Below, piece by piece: positions 22,171 through 32,899 of a DNA stretch of 64,000 bases. The stretch is from NCBI GenBank assembly GCA_013146195.2, contig CM028377.1:38507632-38571631 (forward strand), written 5' to 3'. Origin of the DNA: Codonopsis lanceolata. Lineage: Eukaryota; Streptophyta; Magnoliopsida; Asterales; Campanulaceae. Both the position numbers and the translations under genes were made by a program. The notes under the pieces are model-generated. The model was not told the DNA's origin, did no database searches, and saw only the letters and a list, made by a program, of their open reading frames with translations. Numbering within the stretch: the first letter of the stretch is position 1; the number at the start of each line of letters is the position of its first letter.

Positions 22171-22919
22171 TTTCATGATGAAGAGGTCATTTTTTTGAAG
22201 AATAAAAAAACTATGATTTATACAATTTTAAACATAAAATTGTTAGAAATGCTTGTTTTTGCCCCATATTTAATTTATACACACCAAGATCGAAGATTGT
22301 TGTCTGGAAGGTTTTTAGAAAGAGAACTTTTTATAATTGCTCACAAATGCATATAAATTAGTAGGGAAAAAGAGAATATATTTGTTGGGGGTGAAGGTTT
22401 AATTAGAAGATTTGAGTTATTTGAAAAAGTAAGGAAGATCTACTTAGAAACATAAATGATAGTATTGTCTTTTTTATTAATGATATTTTTATCATTAAGA
22501 AATTTTTAGGGTAAAATTATGGTCGGTCCATTTTTTAAAGTTTCTAACCCATGTAGTATCCTTTATTTTTTCAACCGAAAAAGATCATTTTTCGAAATAT
22601 TTTTTTAAAAATGTCATCATCTCCTTCAACAACTCCGGTAACATACTTTAGATTCAAAAATTATCATTGTTGGACAACGGAACGGGGATCGACCTGCCCG
22701 ATCAGGTTGAGCGGGCAGCGCCCCTTTGTGGGGGTTCGGGGCAACGCCCCAGAAAGGTAAATGGTTTGTTTGATTCATTACGTACGAAACTGTAATGGAT
22801 TTAAAATGAGTTGAATGATTTTTCAATAGGACGAAGGCGGAGAGGGAGGGGAAAGAGGAAGGCTTACGATAGAGGAGATAGAAGAAGAAGATGGAGGGCG
22901 TGATCTGGTTCATTATCAT
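22171..22919. other. Intergenic DNA with a small GC island
   Basis: Mostly AT-rich. A GC-rich patch at 22675-22760 contains CGGGCAGCGCCCC and CGGGGCAACGCCCC, short inverted repeats. No gene recognised. Confidence 0.5.
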
Positions 22920-23410
22920 TTTGTATCGCGATGCAAAAATAGATTAGATAATATTTTATATATCGCGGTTCAAAAATTAATTAATTGCGGTATATAAAAG
23001 TTGATATCGTGGTGCAACTTGGATTAGATATATGTATCGTAATTCAAAAATTAATTCATCGTGGTACATAAAAGTTGTTACCGCGGTACAATTAACCTAG
23101 ACAATTAAACTATTGAATTGTAGTGCAAAAATTAATGCAATAAAATTGATAAATTGCGATACAATAGGACTAGACAATTAAACTATTGAACCGCAGTGTA
23201 AAAATTAATACAATAAAATTGATAAATCGTGGTGTAATTAGACTAGACAATTAAACTATTGCATCGCAGTGTAAAAATTAATACAATAAAATTGATGAAT
23301 CGTGATGCAATTAGACTAGATAATTAAACTATTGAATCACGTTGTAAAAATTAATGTAATAAAATTAATAAATCGTGGTTCAATAGTCAATGTACTGTGA
23401 TTCATTTCTG
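22920..23410. repeat. Minisatellite, 73-bp unit, 4 copies plus degenerate start
   Basis: From about 23084 to 23376 a 73-bp unit containing GACTAGACAATTAAACTATTG and AAAAATTAATACAATAAAAT repeats four times. Before it (22920-23080) shorter units share the ATCG(C/T)GGTNCAAAAATTAATT core. The pattern suggests a short unit that grew into a longer one. Confidence 0.88.
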
Positions 23411-24958
23411 TAGCACATCTCATGTTCATTAAGGGCATCGTAGTGTTTTTGACCTCAAAAATATCCTTTTCTGGATTAACAAAAATAACACGAGATTATA
23501 GCAATTAGAAACTTTGAAAAGTAGATCGATTATATAGTTTTTCCAAAAAAAATAAAAAATGAGAGTTTTGGGAATCAATATTATAGGCCCACCCATTAAA
23601 GTTATCACTTATACCGGCCTGGTTATAAATTATTTGGCATAAACGTGTGGATGAAAACGAATCGACGACTCGGCCGAAGGGACGAGGCGCCGCGAAATGT
23701 GATAGCAAACGGCCTTCCCCCACACCCCACGGACCACAACCAAAGAAAAGAAGCATATTCTAGGATTATTCGGTTATTCCTAAAGTCGTCGCGTTTTAAA
23801 CTTCAAATTTTCATAATTTTGTTTTTAAATCATGATTTGCATTACATATATCTTTTTTCAAAATTATTAGTATTATATTAAAATTTAATTTGTATGATTG
23901 GAGACAATAAATTGATACCATAGATAGTAACTAGCATATAAATTTGGTTTTGATGACATGTAATACATTGGATTTCCCCTAATAGTGTCTAGGTGCATTG
24001 AAAACACCTTAGTTAAGTTTGCACTTGTTAGAAAGACCCGTTTATAATTTTTGACCAATAATTTATTACTCCTCCCTTTTTAAATTATCGTTATCGTTGA
24101 ATCGGTACATCAATTAAAAATTTGATTAATTATATTTTAAATAAAATATTAGTAAAATGTATAATTTTTTTAATATTATTAAACTTGTGACCATAAAAAA
24201 AATAAGTATAAAAAATATAAATAAAATAATAAACATATTTTTTGGAAAAATGAAAATTAAAAAAGAACAATTACTTGAGGATAGACAAAAAAAAGAAAGA
24301 AATACTATAATTTGAAAACGAAAAAAATATTTTATTGTAAAATTAGGTTTAGATTTGTTTTAACAAAGAAAATTAATTCTTTTTATTTAATATTGGAAGA
24401 AAATTCTGCCCCTGACACTTGGAGGCTGGAGCTTTGAGATCGAGATTTGGTTTCAATTCTTTACTCAGTATTTGATTTTAGATGCAAATACAACTACTCG
24501 GAGGAACCGTGGAAGAGACTTTGAATAAAATAATACAGTTCAAACCCAAAATATATACATCAAAAAACCCAACCAGATTATTAGAGTACACATTTCATCT
24601 AACAAAAACCAAATCGGGATGAAACAATTTATGGATACAGAATTCATCGCCAAAATGAAAATGAGAACACAGAGTTTCCAATCCAAACCGAAGTATAAGA
24701 AATGGATAAATCTTCAGTATTACAGCAAGACCAGCTCCAAATCAAAATATAAGGAGTTTCGGGAATTCAACGAACTAAATCAATACAAGTACACACAAAA
24801 ACTAACCGAAAAAACATACCGAAGACCTAATATTTTTGGTATTTACTCATACGCTGATACGCATCATCGAAGAATTCACAGGAAATCTAAGAAAAAAAGA
24901 AGAGATCAAATTTCGGAAGGAGATACATCTACAACAAGAAATTGCAGAGGCCGATCGG
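23411..24958. other. Intergenic DNA and probable 3' flank of LSU
   Basis: AT-rich. A degenerate Stowaway-like start (CTCCTCCCTTTTTAAATTATCG) lies at 24068. The part nearest 24958 should contain the 3' untranslated region of the LSU gene. I found no clear poly(A) signal. Confidence 0.45.
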
Positions 24959-25315
24959 TCATTGGAGATTAGGAAGAGAAATGGAAGCTGTTGCTAGAAG
25001 CTTCTGAGCTGCAGAGAGCTGTTCCATTAGCGTCAAAACGCGAGCTCTATACGCACGCGCCTGATCTACAGCTTCAGCTTCAAGGTCGCCTAGCTGCGAG
25101 CAAAGCATCTCCTCTGCTTCCTCCGCCACGCGCAATTTGTCCCATGTTTTCTTCAACTCCGCCTTCATCTTCTCCTCTCTCTCGAGGCTCCTCTTTAACT
25201 CTCTCTCCAACTCCTCGTTCCGCCGTTTCAACACTGCCTCGTCCTCCGCCATGGACGACGGCGGCGTCTGGTAGGATTTTGTTTGTACGGAAGACACAGC
25301 TATGGTTGGGGCCAT
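24959..25315 (-). CDS. LSU: LSU-like protein (RESPONSE TO LOW SULFUR family), 118 aa
   Basis: Single-exon host gene. The ATG at 25315 has a good context (AAAATGG) and opens 118 codons. From residue 29 on the protein is a Glu/Lys/Leu-rich coiled coil (KRRNEELERELKRSLE), followed by VAEEAEEMLCSQLGDLE and ARAYRARVLTLMEQL, the family's most recognisable part. LSU proteins are small plant-specific coiled-coil proteins of about 90-100 aa, strongly induced by sulfur deficiency and acting through protein partners such as catalase and autophagy or stress factors. The second Met (residue 22, position 25252) would give 97 aa, the usual length, so the first 21 residues may be an extension or part of the leader. 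A TATA box and a UPE-box sit just upstream. The frame is intact, in contrast to everything around it. Assignment is from recognition of the motif; no alignment was run. Confidence 0.85.
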   Translation of the reverse strand: MAPTIAVSSVQTKSYQTPPSSMAEDEAVLKRRNEELERELKRSLEREEKMKAELKKTWDKLRVAEEAEEMLCSQLGDLEAEAVDQARAYRARVLTLMEQLSAAQKLLATASISLPNLQ

Positions 25316-25420
25316 TTTCAAATTTCTTGATTTGGGGAGGGGGTGGAGAACAATTGTGTAGCAGTACTGGGCTTGTTATTAATCAACTCTTGCTTCTAAA
25401 AATGAAACTGAGGGTGGTCT

Positions 25421-25427
25421 CTTTATA
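25421..25427 (-). promoter_or_regulatory. TATA box of LSU
   Basis: TATAAAG on the minus strand, about 106 nt upstream of the ATG at 25315, leaving a leader of roughly 75 nt. Confidence 0.7.
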
Positions 25428-25442
25428 AGCACCGAAATGGGA

Positions 25443-25462
25443 TGTCCAGGTTCAATGAACCT
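25443..25462 (-). promoter_or_regulatory. UPE-box (sulfur-deficiency element) of LSU
   Basis: The minus strand reads AGGTTCATTGAACCTGGACA. This fits the 20-nt UPE-box described for sulfur-starvation-induced plant genes (form AG(G/A)T(T/A)CATTGAA(C/T)CT(A/G)GAC(A/G)), bound by EIL-type factors such as SLIM1/EIL3. It lies 15 nt upstream of the TATA box and independently supports the LSU call. Confidence 0.82.
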
Positions 25463-25688
25463 GATTTTTACCTAGAGATTTTTGTTTCTTCGTTTAATTG
25501 TTAAAAATGGTTTGTGCGCCCGACTCATAGTATATTTGTGGTGAAAGATTAATATTTTATTTTATGAATTACTACATTTGTTCTAGATAAAGAGTTCTCG
25601 TTTAAAAGTTAAATATTTTTATATAAATTTATACTTAACATAATATTAAAGGACTCAAAGCTTTTATTCTAACAATAATTAAAAAATA

Positions 25689-25935
25689 TCCCTTCGGTCC
25701 CTAAATAATCGTCTGGTTGATCCACGAATTTAAAAAAAAACAATTAACGATTATTTATATCGATTTAATGTGTAGTTTCCTTTAAAGTCATGTATATATG
25801 CCATAATTAAAATAAAGTAAAAAGTAAGGGTAAAGTGGTAAAAGTGACATTCTAAAAAGGTAAGTTTCAAAGTGGACAATTATTTTGGGACGGACGAAAA
25901 AGGAAAGGATGACGATAATTTAGGAACGGAGGGAG
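25689..25935. mobile_element. Stowaway MITE D (247 bp, TA duplication)
   Basis: It starts TCCCTTCGGTCCC after TA (25687-25688) and ends GGAACGGAGGGAG before TA (25936-25937). Interior as in MITEs A-C with small deletions. It lies about 230 bp upstream of the LSU UPE-box. Confidence 0.92.
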
Positions 25936-27342
25936 TAATTCTTTTGTGAGTTCATCTTATTAATCTTAATTCGTAAAACAAAATTTTATTTTCTCATAAT
26001 TTAACTCATCAATATATAATGATACGAGTTAAAATGATTTGTTTTCAATGAAATACATTTAAGATTGTTTTACTAATTAAAAAACTTATTGTACTTTTCT
26101 TACAAATATTGCATTTTCTCTAAATAAATTGCACCTAAAAATCGGTTATTTCGTCATCACATATCAAATCATTTGTCGTTGCCTTTTGACTTTTTTTCCA
26201 AGGCGCGTGGGGTGTGGACCTTGGGACCCGTTCCCTCGTTTGGGCTAGTTCGGCTGCCTACGTCAAGTATTTAACCGCCACTCCCAACGTTTGCGTTGAA
26301 TTAAGATTTTGGTGATAAAAGCAGTTGACCAGAGCCAGATATCAAGAAGTTGCCATCCAACCTCCCGTCGCATTTCCAGTCTCTTGCACCTCAGCCATGC
26401 ATACGGTCGAGTTATTTTATCCCACATTTTTTAAAAATATATTGTACATTACTGAAGATTTTGTAAACAAATTAACAAAGTATAACAAGATTAATCATAA
26501 ATAAAAGAGAAAAATTATAACCAACGGACTATCAAAATTTTATTAAAGTCAATCTTAAAAATATTTTAGAGATAAAACTATATTTATAGATACAATAGAA
26601 ATCATAAAACCCTTAAATGAGGAAACCGGACAAACTCAACGGAACAAGGCGATCGCCTAACATCAACATTAGGCGACCGCCTATTTGACAACAGTTTGGT
26701 CCGTAACAACAAAGAGAAGGCAGTTGTCTAGTACCAATATGATGCGACCGTCTTATTCAAAACCCGACAATGCCTACTTGCCTGAGTAATCGAGTCATAT
26801 CATTCTCAACACAATAACATGTATAAAGTTAAAATTAAAAGAAATAAAATATAAGATATGGAGTGTGATGGAATATAAATAAAAGTATCATGAATGTCTC
26901 GAAGTTTTATCTTTTAGCTAAATGATTTTATGAGCTCAAATTTGTTATGCTTTTACGAGATTTAGTATCATTATTATTGGATGATTGCATTGGTAATGAT
27001 TTAGAATATTCATATTAATACTTAAAAAAATTGAAAAATGCACTAGTTAAATAATTAATTTAATCTGACGACACTATAACACAAAAAATTGTAAAATAGT
27101 TTGTAACACCATCTCTTAAATATATGGGTTACACGAACAAAGACAATGTTTATTTTGTAGAAATATATGTTATGTAATAAAATGTGTTCGTGATAAAAAG
27201 ATAATAATTTAATATGTTACTCCAACATCTCAACAAATAAAAAGTTAGTTTGTTGGAAAAAATATCTCATTTTTTAATTTTCATCAATAAATTTTAATAC
27301 ATAATGTTTTTATCATCATAAGAATAAACATTTTTTTGTATT
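25936..27342. other. Intergenic DNA
   Basis: AT-rich apart from a GC-richer patch at 26190-26400, with a TATTTAA-like box near 26268 and a 35-codon frame from ATG 26398. This could be the broken 5' end of a gene, but no family is recognisable. Two short palindromes lie at 26647-26683. Confidence 0.4.
26647..26683. repeat. Two GC-rich palindromes
   Basis: AGGCGATCGCCT (perfect, 26647-26658) and TAGGCGACCGCCTA (near perfect, 26670-26683) stand 11 nt apart in AT-rich DNA. Confidence 0.75.
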
Positions 27343-28035
27343 TGATATACCCAGCCCAAGTCTGGTTACGAGCAAAGCAGGAGTTGCCATCACGGGCCGA
27401 TCACGAGCATGGGCCTCGAGGGGCCCGTAGGCCCAGCGAGCATAAAAAGAGTAACCCCATACAGCGGGCACGACGTTCCTGACCCAGCTTGGTCGGACAC
27501 AGGCCCGGCCTGTCCGATCAGGGGCCTTGCCCGGGAATTGTGATCAACTCATACCCCATCAACCATGCAGACGGGCAGGGCCTTGCCCGCTCATTCCTCA
27601 TCGAGCAAATGACACCAAGTATCTTGCCCGCCAAGACACGGCCACAAGTTATCATAAGGTGACACTTGCTTTATTTATCCCTGATATCACGCAGCCAGTC
27701 GTGTATCAACAGGAAATCTAGAGTTTCACTTCTTGTGGAACAAGGTGACTACAGAAACCAAATCCTACCCGGATTCAACCACACAAGGGCCAATAAATAC
27801 TCCTCCGTCATACACCTCAAAGGTACATGCTCTCATACACTCTGCCTCTTCCTTGAGTTTTGGTATTCTGTTCTCATACACGGTACTTACTCTCACGCCG
27901 GAGGGGTTTCGCGAGGCCCTGCCTTGCACATCCACTCAGGTTTTCTGTGTTCTCAGCCAGGTTCAAGGAAGCAGCTACAAGCCCGTATATCCTACCCAAA
28001 GAACGACGGCCCAAGCCGAGGATTTTGCCACATCG
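27343..28035 (+). repeat. 5' LTR of Tat-like copy 2
   Basis: About 693 bp, starting TGATATACCC and ending GCCACATCG, where the other LTRs have GCCACATCA. It is diverged from the 3' LTR by many small indels and substitutions, for example at 27430-27540. Confidence 0.88.
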
Positions 28036-28037
28036 CT

Positions 28038-28052
28038 TGGTTCCGTTGCCGG
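28038..28052 (+). other. Primer-binding site, tRNA-Glu type
   Basis: TGGTTCCGTTGCCGG is complementary to the 3' end of plant tRNA-Glu (ending CCGGCAACGGAACCA). It begins 3 nt after the 5' LTR. Confidence 0.8.
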
Positions 28053-28112
28053 AAACTCAACATCCCACTTTTTCAAGACTCACTGCAAATCTCTCAATAA
28101 CCACCAACCGCA

Positions 28113-29595
28113 ATGGCCGGTAAGAACAAAGCACCGCACCGCGCCGCAAAGCAAGCAATAACCGGCCGGAAGCCGCTGGCCGGTGATCTCCCACCGAAAG
28201 CACCCCAAGCGGGTTCGCACTGTAAGCAAAGATTGCCGCATGGCAAGCAAAGACATGGGAAGGACGTGCCATACGTGGAAGAGCAGCGCCCCAAAGATGC
28301 TAGCTTAATCGTGCCAGCCAACGTGATGCAAGGGAGATCATCAATGAGCAACTTAGTGCCCGGGAGCAGGATCTCAGGACGCAGCTGAATCGCCAAAGGG
28401 AGAATGGCCATGGCAGTCATGCAAATCCACCTGGCCAAGCCCCTGCACAACAAGCTGCTGCTCTCCAAGTCCAAGCAGATTACTATAGCAGAATGTACAA
28501 GCTCAATCAACAACTATTGGCTTTGGGCCATGCCCCGGCCCCAAGGGCCGACTTAGAATTGCCAACTCGAGTGTCCCCGCACTGCTGATGATGGCCATGC
28601 CTCACAACGCCCGGCCCGCACTAAGCAAACGCCTAGCAATCGGTTATCCGTGTACCATCAGAAAAGGTTGAAGAGGTAAAACGAGTAGAGGACCAGGCGG
28701 AAAGCAGATATAGCCGCCCAAATTTCTCATACAAACGTAGCCGCGGGCAAAATTACTATGCCCGCAGTGAAAATCATAGTCACCGCAGAGCTCGCGAACA
28801 TGCTGAGAAAGAAGCATATCAGGCTAAGCGTAGACAGCGAGTAGACAAGGAGATGGAAGCTTCTTACGCGCCTACCTTCGCCGGCCTCACGCGAACATAG
28901 ATCAGATCATGCCCGCTCATCGGGTATCAACTTAGATGCCGAGAAGCGCTTATCTGAACGCATGGAAGCAATGAAGCGTGACATGGCAAAACAGATGGCT
29001 AACCTAGCTGTGGCCAAGCCCGGCTATGGTGTAATCAAGCCGCTGGAGGGAAGCCCTTTCACTGCTGAAATCGAAAACGCGCCACCTGCGCAAGGCATCA
29101 CATTCCCACAATTTGAGAAATATTTTGGGAAGACACTGCAAGTGATCGCCTCGATCATTCGAGGCACAAATTCGAATGGTGACAGATATCAAGCTCTAAA
29201 AATGCGAGCATTCGAGGGAGCTCTACAAGGGAAAGCACGCATGGCTTGGTAGGGTTCCCCGTGGATCTATAGGCGCTTGGGAAGTGTTGAGGGAAAAATT
29301 CCTTGAAGAATTTGGCACTGCTGGACCAACACCTAAGAATCGATTCGATCTCGCTAAAGTCAAGCAAGGCGAGCATGAGTCTTATGGAAGTTACTTGAAA
29401 AGGTTTGAGGAGACACTCGACCAAGTGACCGCAACCAGTGATCCCGAGATTACTTCTCGCTATCTAAACAACATGAGAGCAGGCCTCAAGACAATGTTGG
29501 CCATGAACCCGGAGCCTCCAAGGCCGAGCCGCTAGCAAGTTCCCTCTGCTTTGCTCGACCGAGACCTGCTCGAAAGAGCACAAAAATAAGAACAA
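28113..29595 (+). pseudogene. gag of Tat-like copy 2
   Basis: The frame opens at ATG 28113, 60 nt after the primer site, with a basic N-terminus (MAGKNKAPHRAAKQ). After a frameshift near 28300 it continues as REIINEQLSAREQDLRTQL, a probable coiled coil. The capsid-like core lies at 29030-29540, with ITFPQFEKYFGKT, FEGALQGKARMAW and WEVLREKFLEEFG, the usual retrotransposon gag pattern. At least three frameshifts or stops interrupt it. It would form the capsid of the virus-like particle; this copy cannot make it. Confidence 0.75.
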
Positions 29596-30089
29596 GGACA
29601 AGGCTCAGATGCTGCCACGCCACCGACCAGACCTGTGAGAATCGCCAGATTGAGGAGGTCGCCTACTCCCGCCAAAAGTTATTCGTAGAAGCTCGCTTAC
29701 CCCGCTAAACACAACGCGGAGGACATCATGCTCCAGACGGGACGCCTCGCCCGCCCCATATCCACTTGATCCCGAGCTCGCCCATACTGTGGATCCCAAT
29801 AAGTACCGCGACTACCATCATGGCACCGGCACACTATAGAGGAATGCATAGTATCGAAACGCGAGATACAAAAGCTCATAAATGCGGCAAATTAAACCGC
29901 TTTAAGAAACACCAGGCGACGGAACAATGCGACAATGAAAGACAAGACGCACCTCCACGAGGAAGAGGTGGCCGTGCCCCTCAAATTCGAGGAGTGGTCA
30001 ACATGATTCAGAAGAGCTTCCATCCAACACGCAACTTGGGAAGCACATATATTCACTCTCCGTAGCGGTGAATTCTCCACATAAATGAG

Positions 30090-30560
30090 TGGGAACCCAA
30101 CATCTTTTTTACCCGCAATGAAGTTAGCAAGTACCCTCTCTAGCCTCCGAGCAACCGCTAGTCATCTCCATGTCCGTAAACGAATGGCAAGTTCATCGGT
30201 TCTCGCTCGACACAAAGTGCGCAGATATCATGTACTATTCCTGCTTCAAAGAGTTAGAGTTAGCAGAGGCCCCCGCAACCCTACCTTGGAAAACTAGAAG
30301 GGTTCACTAATCACCAAGCTGGCGTAAAAGGGACCATCGAGCCGAAGTGTTCATGGGAGACGGGCACAAACCCGACGTAAATGATCACTTTCCTAGTGAT
30401 TGACCTCAAATCAGACAATTGCATCTGGGCCGGCCATGGCCAAATTTCAAATGGTCACCTCGATACCTCACCAAAAGGCAAAATTTTACACGTAAGATGG
30501 AGTAGGTATATTGAATAGCAAGCCTCTGCAATGTGGGAGTATGTCGAGACTCCCAAAAGA
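30090..30560 (+). pseudogene. Protease region of Tat-like copy 2
   Basis: In the frame around 30150-30290 the sequence reads PLVISMSVNEWQVHRFSLDT and then KCADIMYYSCFKEL. Tat-type proteases have VDTGSS-type catalytic residues here. The Asp is kept, but the GSS part has become KCA. The following block (FLVIDL near 30390, SAMWEY near 30530) matches the usual protease-to-RT linker. Frameshifts are present. Confidence 0.6.
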
Positions 30561-30839
30561 AAAAGCGTAAGCCGATCAGGACCTTCCCGATCGACAACCG
30601 CGAAAAAAGAGGTACCCGACACTACAACCGTTACCACCTCCATAAACCGCATAGAGATCGAAGCCGAAGCGTATGATCCCATGGACACATCACCCACAAG
30701 CCCCATCCCCACTCATTCCAGCGTAAGGCAAAGCGCCCAAAGACACAGATATTGAGATGGATACCCCGCAAGCGCGGATGAACCTCGATATCAAACCCGA
30801 GGGCGAAGCCGAAGAAATTATCATCAATCCCTCCTACCC

Positions 30840-31600
30840 CGAGCGTAAAATCAAAATCGGAAGGCCATGCCTCCGAGGCTCTGAAAGGCCGATTGACTTA
30901 TCAAGAACCGATGTATTTGCCCTCGACTGCCGAAGACATGCAAGGGATCGCCGATGACGCTACGCCATGACTTGAATGTTGACCCCACATTCGACTCGCC
31001 CAAAGAAGTCCCGCGCAATACTCCCTGAAAAGTGATGCCATCCCGTAAGTAGAAAAGCTCTCAAGGCGTACATCATCGAGGAAATACAAGCGACTGCTAG
31101 CAAATGTGGTAATGGTCGAAAAGCAAACGACAAATGGCGAATGTGCGCTGACTTCACCAACCTCAATAAGGCCTCGCCTCGCCCGAAAGATCTATCCGCT
31201 ACCACTGATTGACATGCTCGTGGATTCCATTGCCGGTTTCGAGATGCTCGCCTCCCGGATGCATACTCTGGTATCATCAAGTCGATGAATGAGCAAGACA
31301 AAGCTAAAACAGCCTTCCCGCAAATGGGCCTATATCGCTATAAAATGATGCCATTCGGCCGAAGAATGCAGGCAGGGCAACCTATCAACAGATGGTCAAC
31401 AAAGTCTTCGGCTCTGAAGGAACATGGAAGCGCACATTGATGACATGGTCATTAAAACAAAAGATCGCGACCACACCCTCGACTTGGCGTAAACATTTGC
31501 CAATCTCCTAAACACAACATGAAGCTTAATCCGCAAATGCGCTGGGTTCGAGCAGAAAATTCCTGTTTATGGTCAACCAGATGTATAGAAGCAAACCCAG
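30840..31600 (+). pseudogene. Reverse transcriptase of Tat-like copy 2
   Basis: Recognisable pieces in changing frames are DVFAL (30910), RLNVDPTF-like sequence (30975), KWRMCADFTNLNKA (31137-31180), YPLPLIDMLVDS (31198), KMMPFG (31345), YQQMVNKVFGS (31385) and HIDDMVIKT (31434). The catalytic YxDD motif has His for Tyr. At least five indels break the frame within 700 bp. Confidence 0.75.
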
Positions 31601-32269
31601 AAGATCCGTGCCCCTCGCCGACATGGAGCAGCCTACCTACCGCATTAAGCACATACAACGATCGAACGGAAGAATAATTGCCCTTGGCCGCTTCATCTCC
31701 TGGCCACGGAGAAATGCCTCCCGCTTCTTCAAAATCTTGCTGCAACAAAGGATTCGAGTGGAATGCCGATCGCACTGCAGCCCTCGAGCCTCAGTGGAAT
31801 ACTTGGGCAAACCACCCTCCTCGCCAGCCCCCGTGCCTGAGAGCCACTATATGATACCTAGCGGCCACGCACTGTGCCGTCGCCGTGTTAGTTAGAGAAG
31901 AATCGACATTCAAAAACCCGTACTATGTATCCAAAGCCCTCACCCCGCTGAGGGTCGTTATTTTAATGCGTAAAAATTAGCTTACTCGCTTGTCATAGCC
32001 GCCTGAAATTAAGGGCTTACTTTTCTCGCACATGTAATCATAGTATACACGCATGCACCAGCAAGATCCTTCACAAGCCTCGACTCATCTGCAGATTACT
32101 CAACCGGGCGATAGAGCTCACCGAATTCCACATCGACTACTTGCCCAGAGAGCAATCAAGGCCCTGTGCATTACCGATTTTCTCGTCGAAACAAGCTTCA
32201 CCCAAAGAAGAAGAGAATGAGAACCAATGACAAACGAGTCCGAGCAAAAACAACCGCCACAACCCCGAC

Positions 32270-32600
32270 CTACTTACCGTTGGGATTTATATGTTGACGG
32301 GCAATGAAAGCAAGGTCGGGAGCGAGCCGGCATCCTTCTCATAGCTCCCGACCACTGTGTCACGTGCATTTGAGCTAGCATTACGATTCAAGTTCCCCGC
32401 CTCCAACAACGTGGCCGAGTACGGCAAGAATCGCCGGCCTCGAACTAGCAATGACATGGGAATTGATATTTATCACAAGTACTCGGATTCACAACCGGTT
32501 GTGAACCAAGTCCGTGGGGAATACATGGTACATCACCCCACACTAGTCAAGCATATCGCGAGCTTGTCAAAGGAATTTTGAAAAATTTCAAGTTCTCGGG
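32270..32600 (+). pseudogene. RNase H of Tat-like copy 2
   Basis: RWDLYVDGQ, a stop, then RERAGILLIAPDHC at 32279-32355 corresponds to the RNase H start, where the first catalytic Asp lies in YVDG. NNVAEY near 32410 matches the N-N-E-A-E-Y region that holds the catalytic Glu. Indels disrupt the frame. Confidence 0.65.
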
Positions 32601-32899
32601 AAATAATCGAATAGACCGAGCGCACAACATGCGAGCGCACTATCTCTAAGATCGCCAAGAAAGCTTATCACTATTGAATCCTTCAAGAATGGTCGAGCAC
32701 CTAGATACTCCAGCCTATCGATAGACTAGTGGTAATGGACATCGAGCCCGCCAGAATTGACGATTGACGACACAAAGATTACATCGAGCAAGGGATCTTA
32801 CCCGCCGACAAGGTCAAGGCCACCACGCCGAAGCCGTGCTTGTTTGCATTCTGTAGTGGGGAATTTCGTATAAGCGATCTAAGGTCGACCAATGCTCGC

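Noticed and set aside
22920..23410. Direct repeats considered as a CRISPR array
   Set aside because: The units are contiguous 73-bp tandem copies without unique spacers, in a plant nuclear context.
24619..24972. 117-codon plus-strand frame downstream of LSU
   Set aside because: Lys/Thr/Arg-rich composition typical of AT-rich DNA, no domain, and it overlaps the LSU 3' region.
24991..25428. 145-codon plus-strand frame over the LSU locus
   Set aside because: It is the antisense shadow of LSU. The minus frame has family motifs, a TATA box and a UPE-box; this one has none.
28057..28513. Minus-strand frames opposite to gag
   Set aside because: Shadows of gag. Unlike the antisense gene at 34911-37975, there is no promoter, intron or conserved domain.
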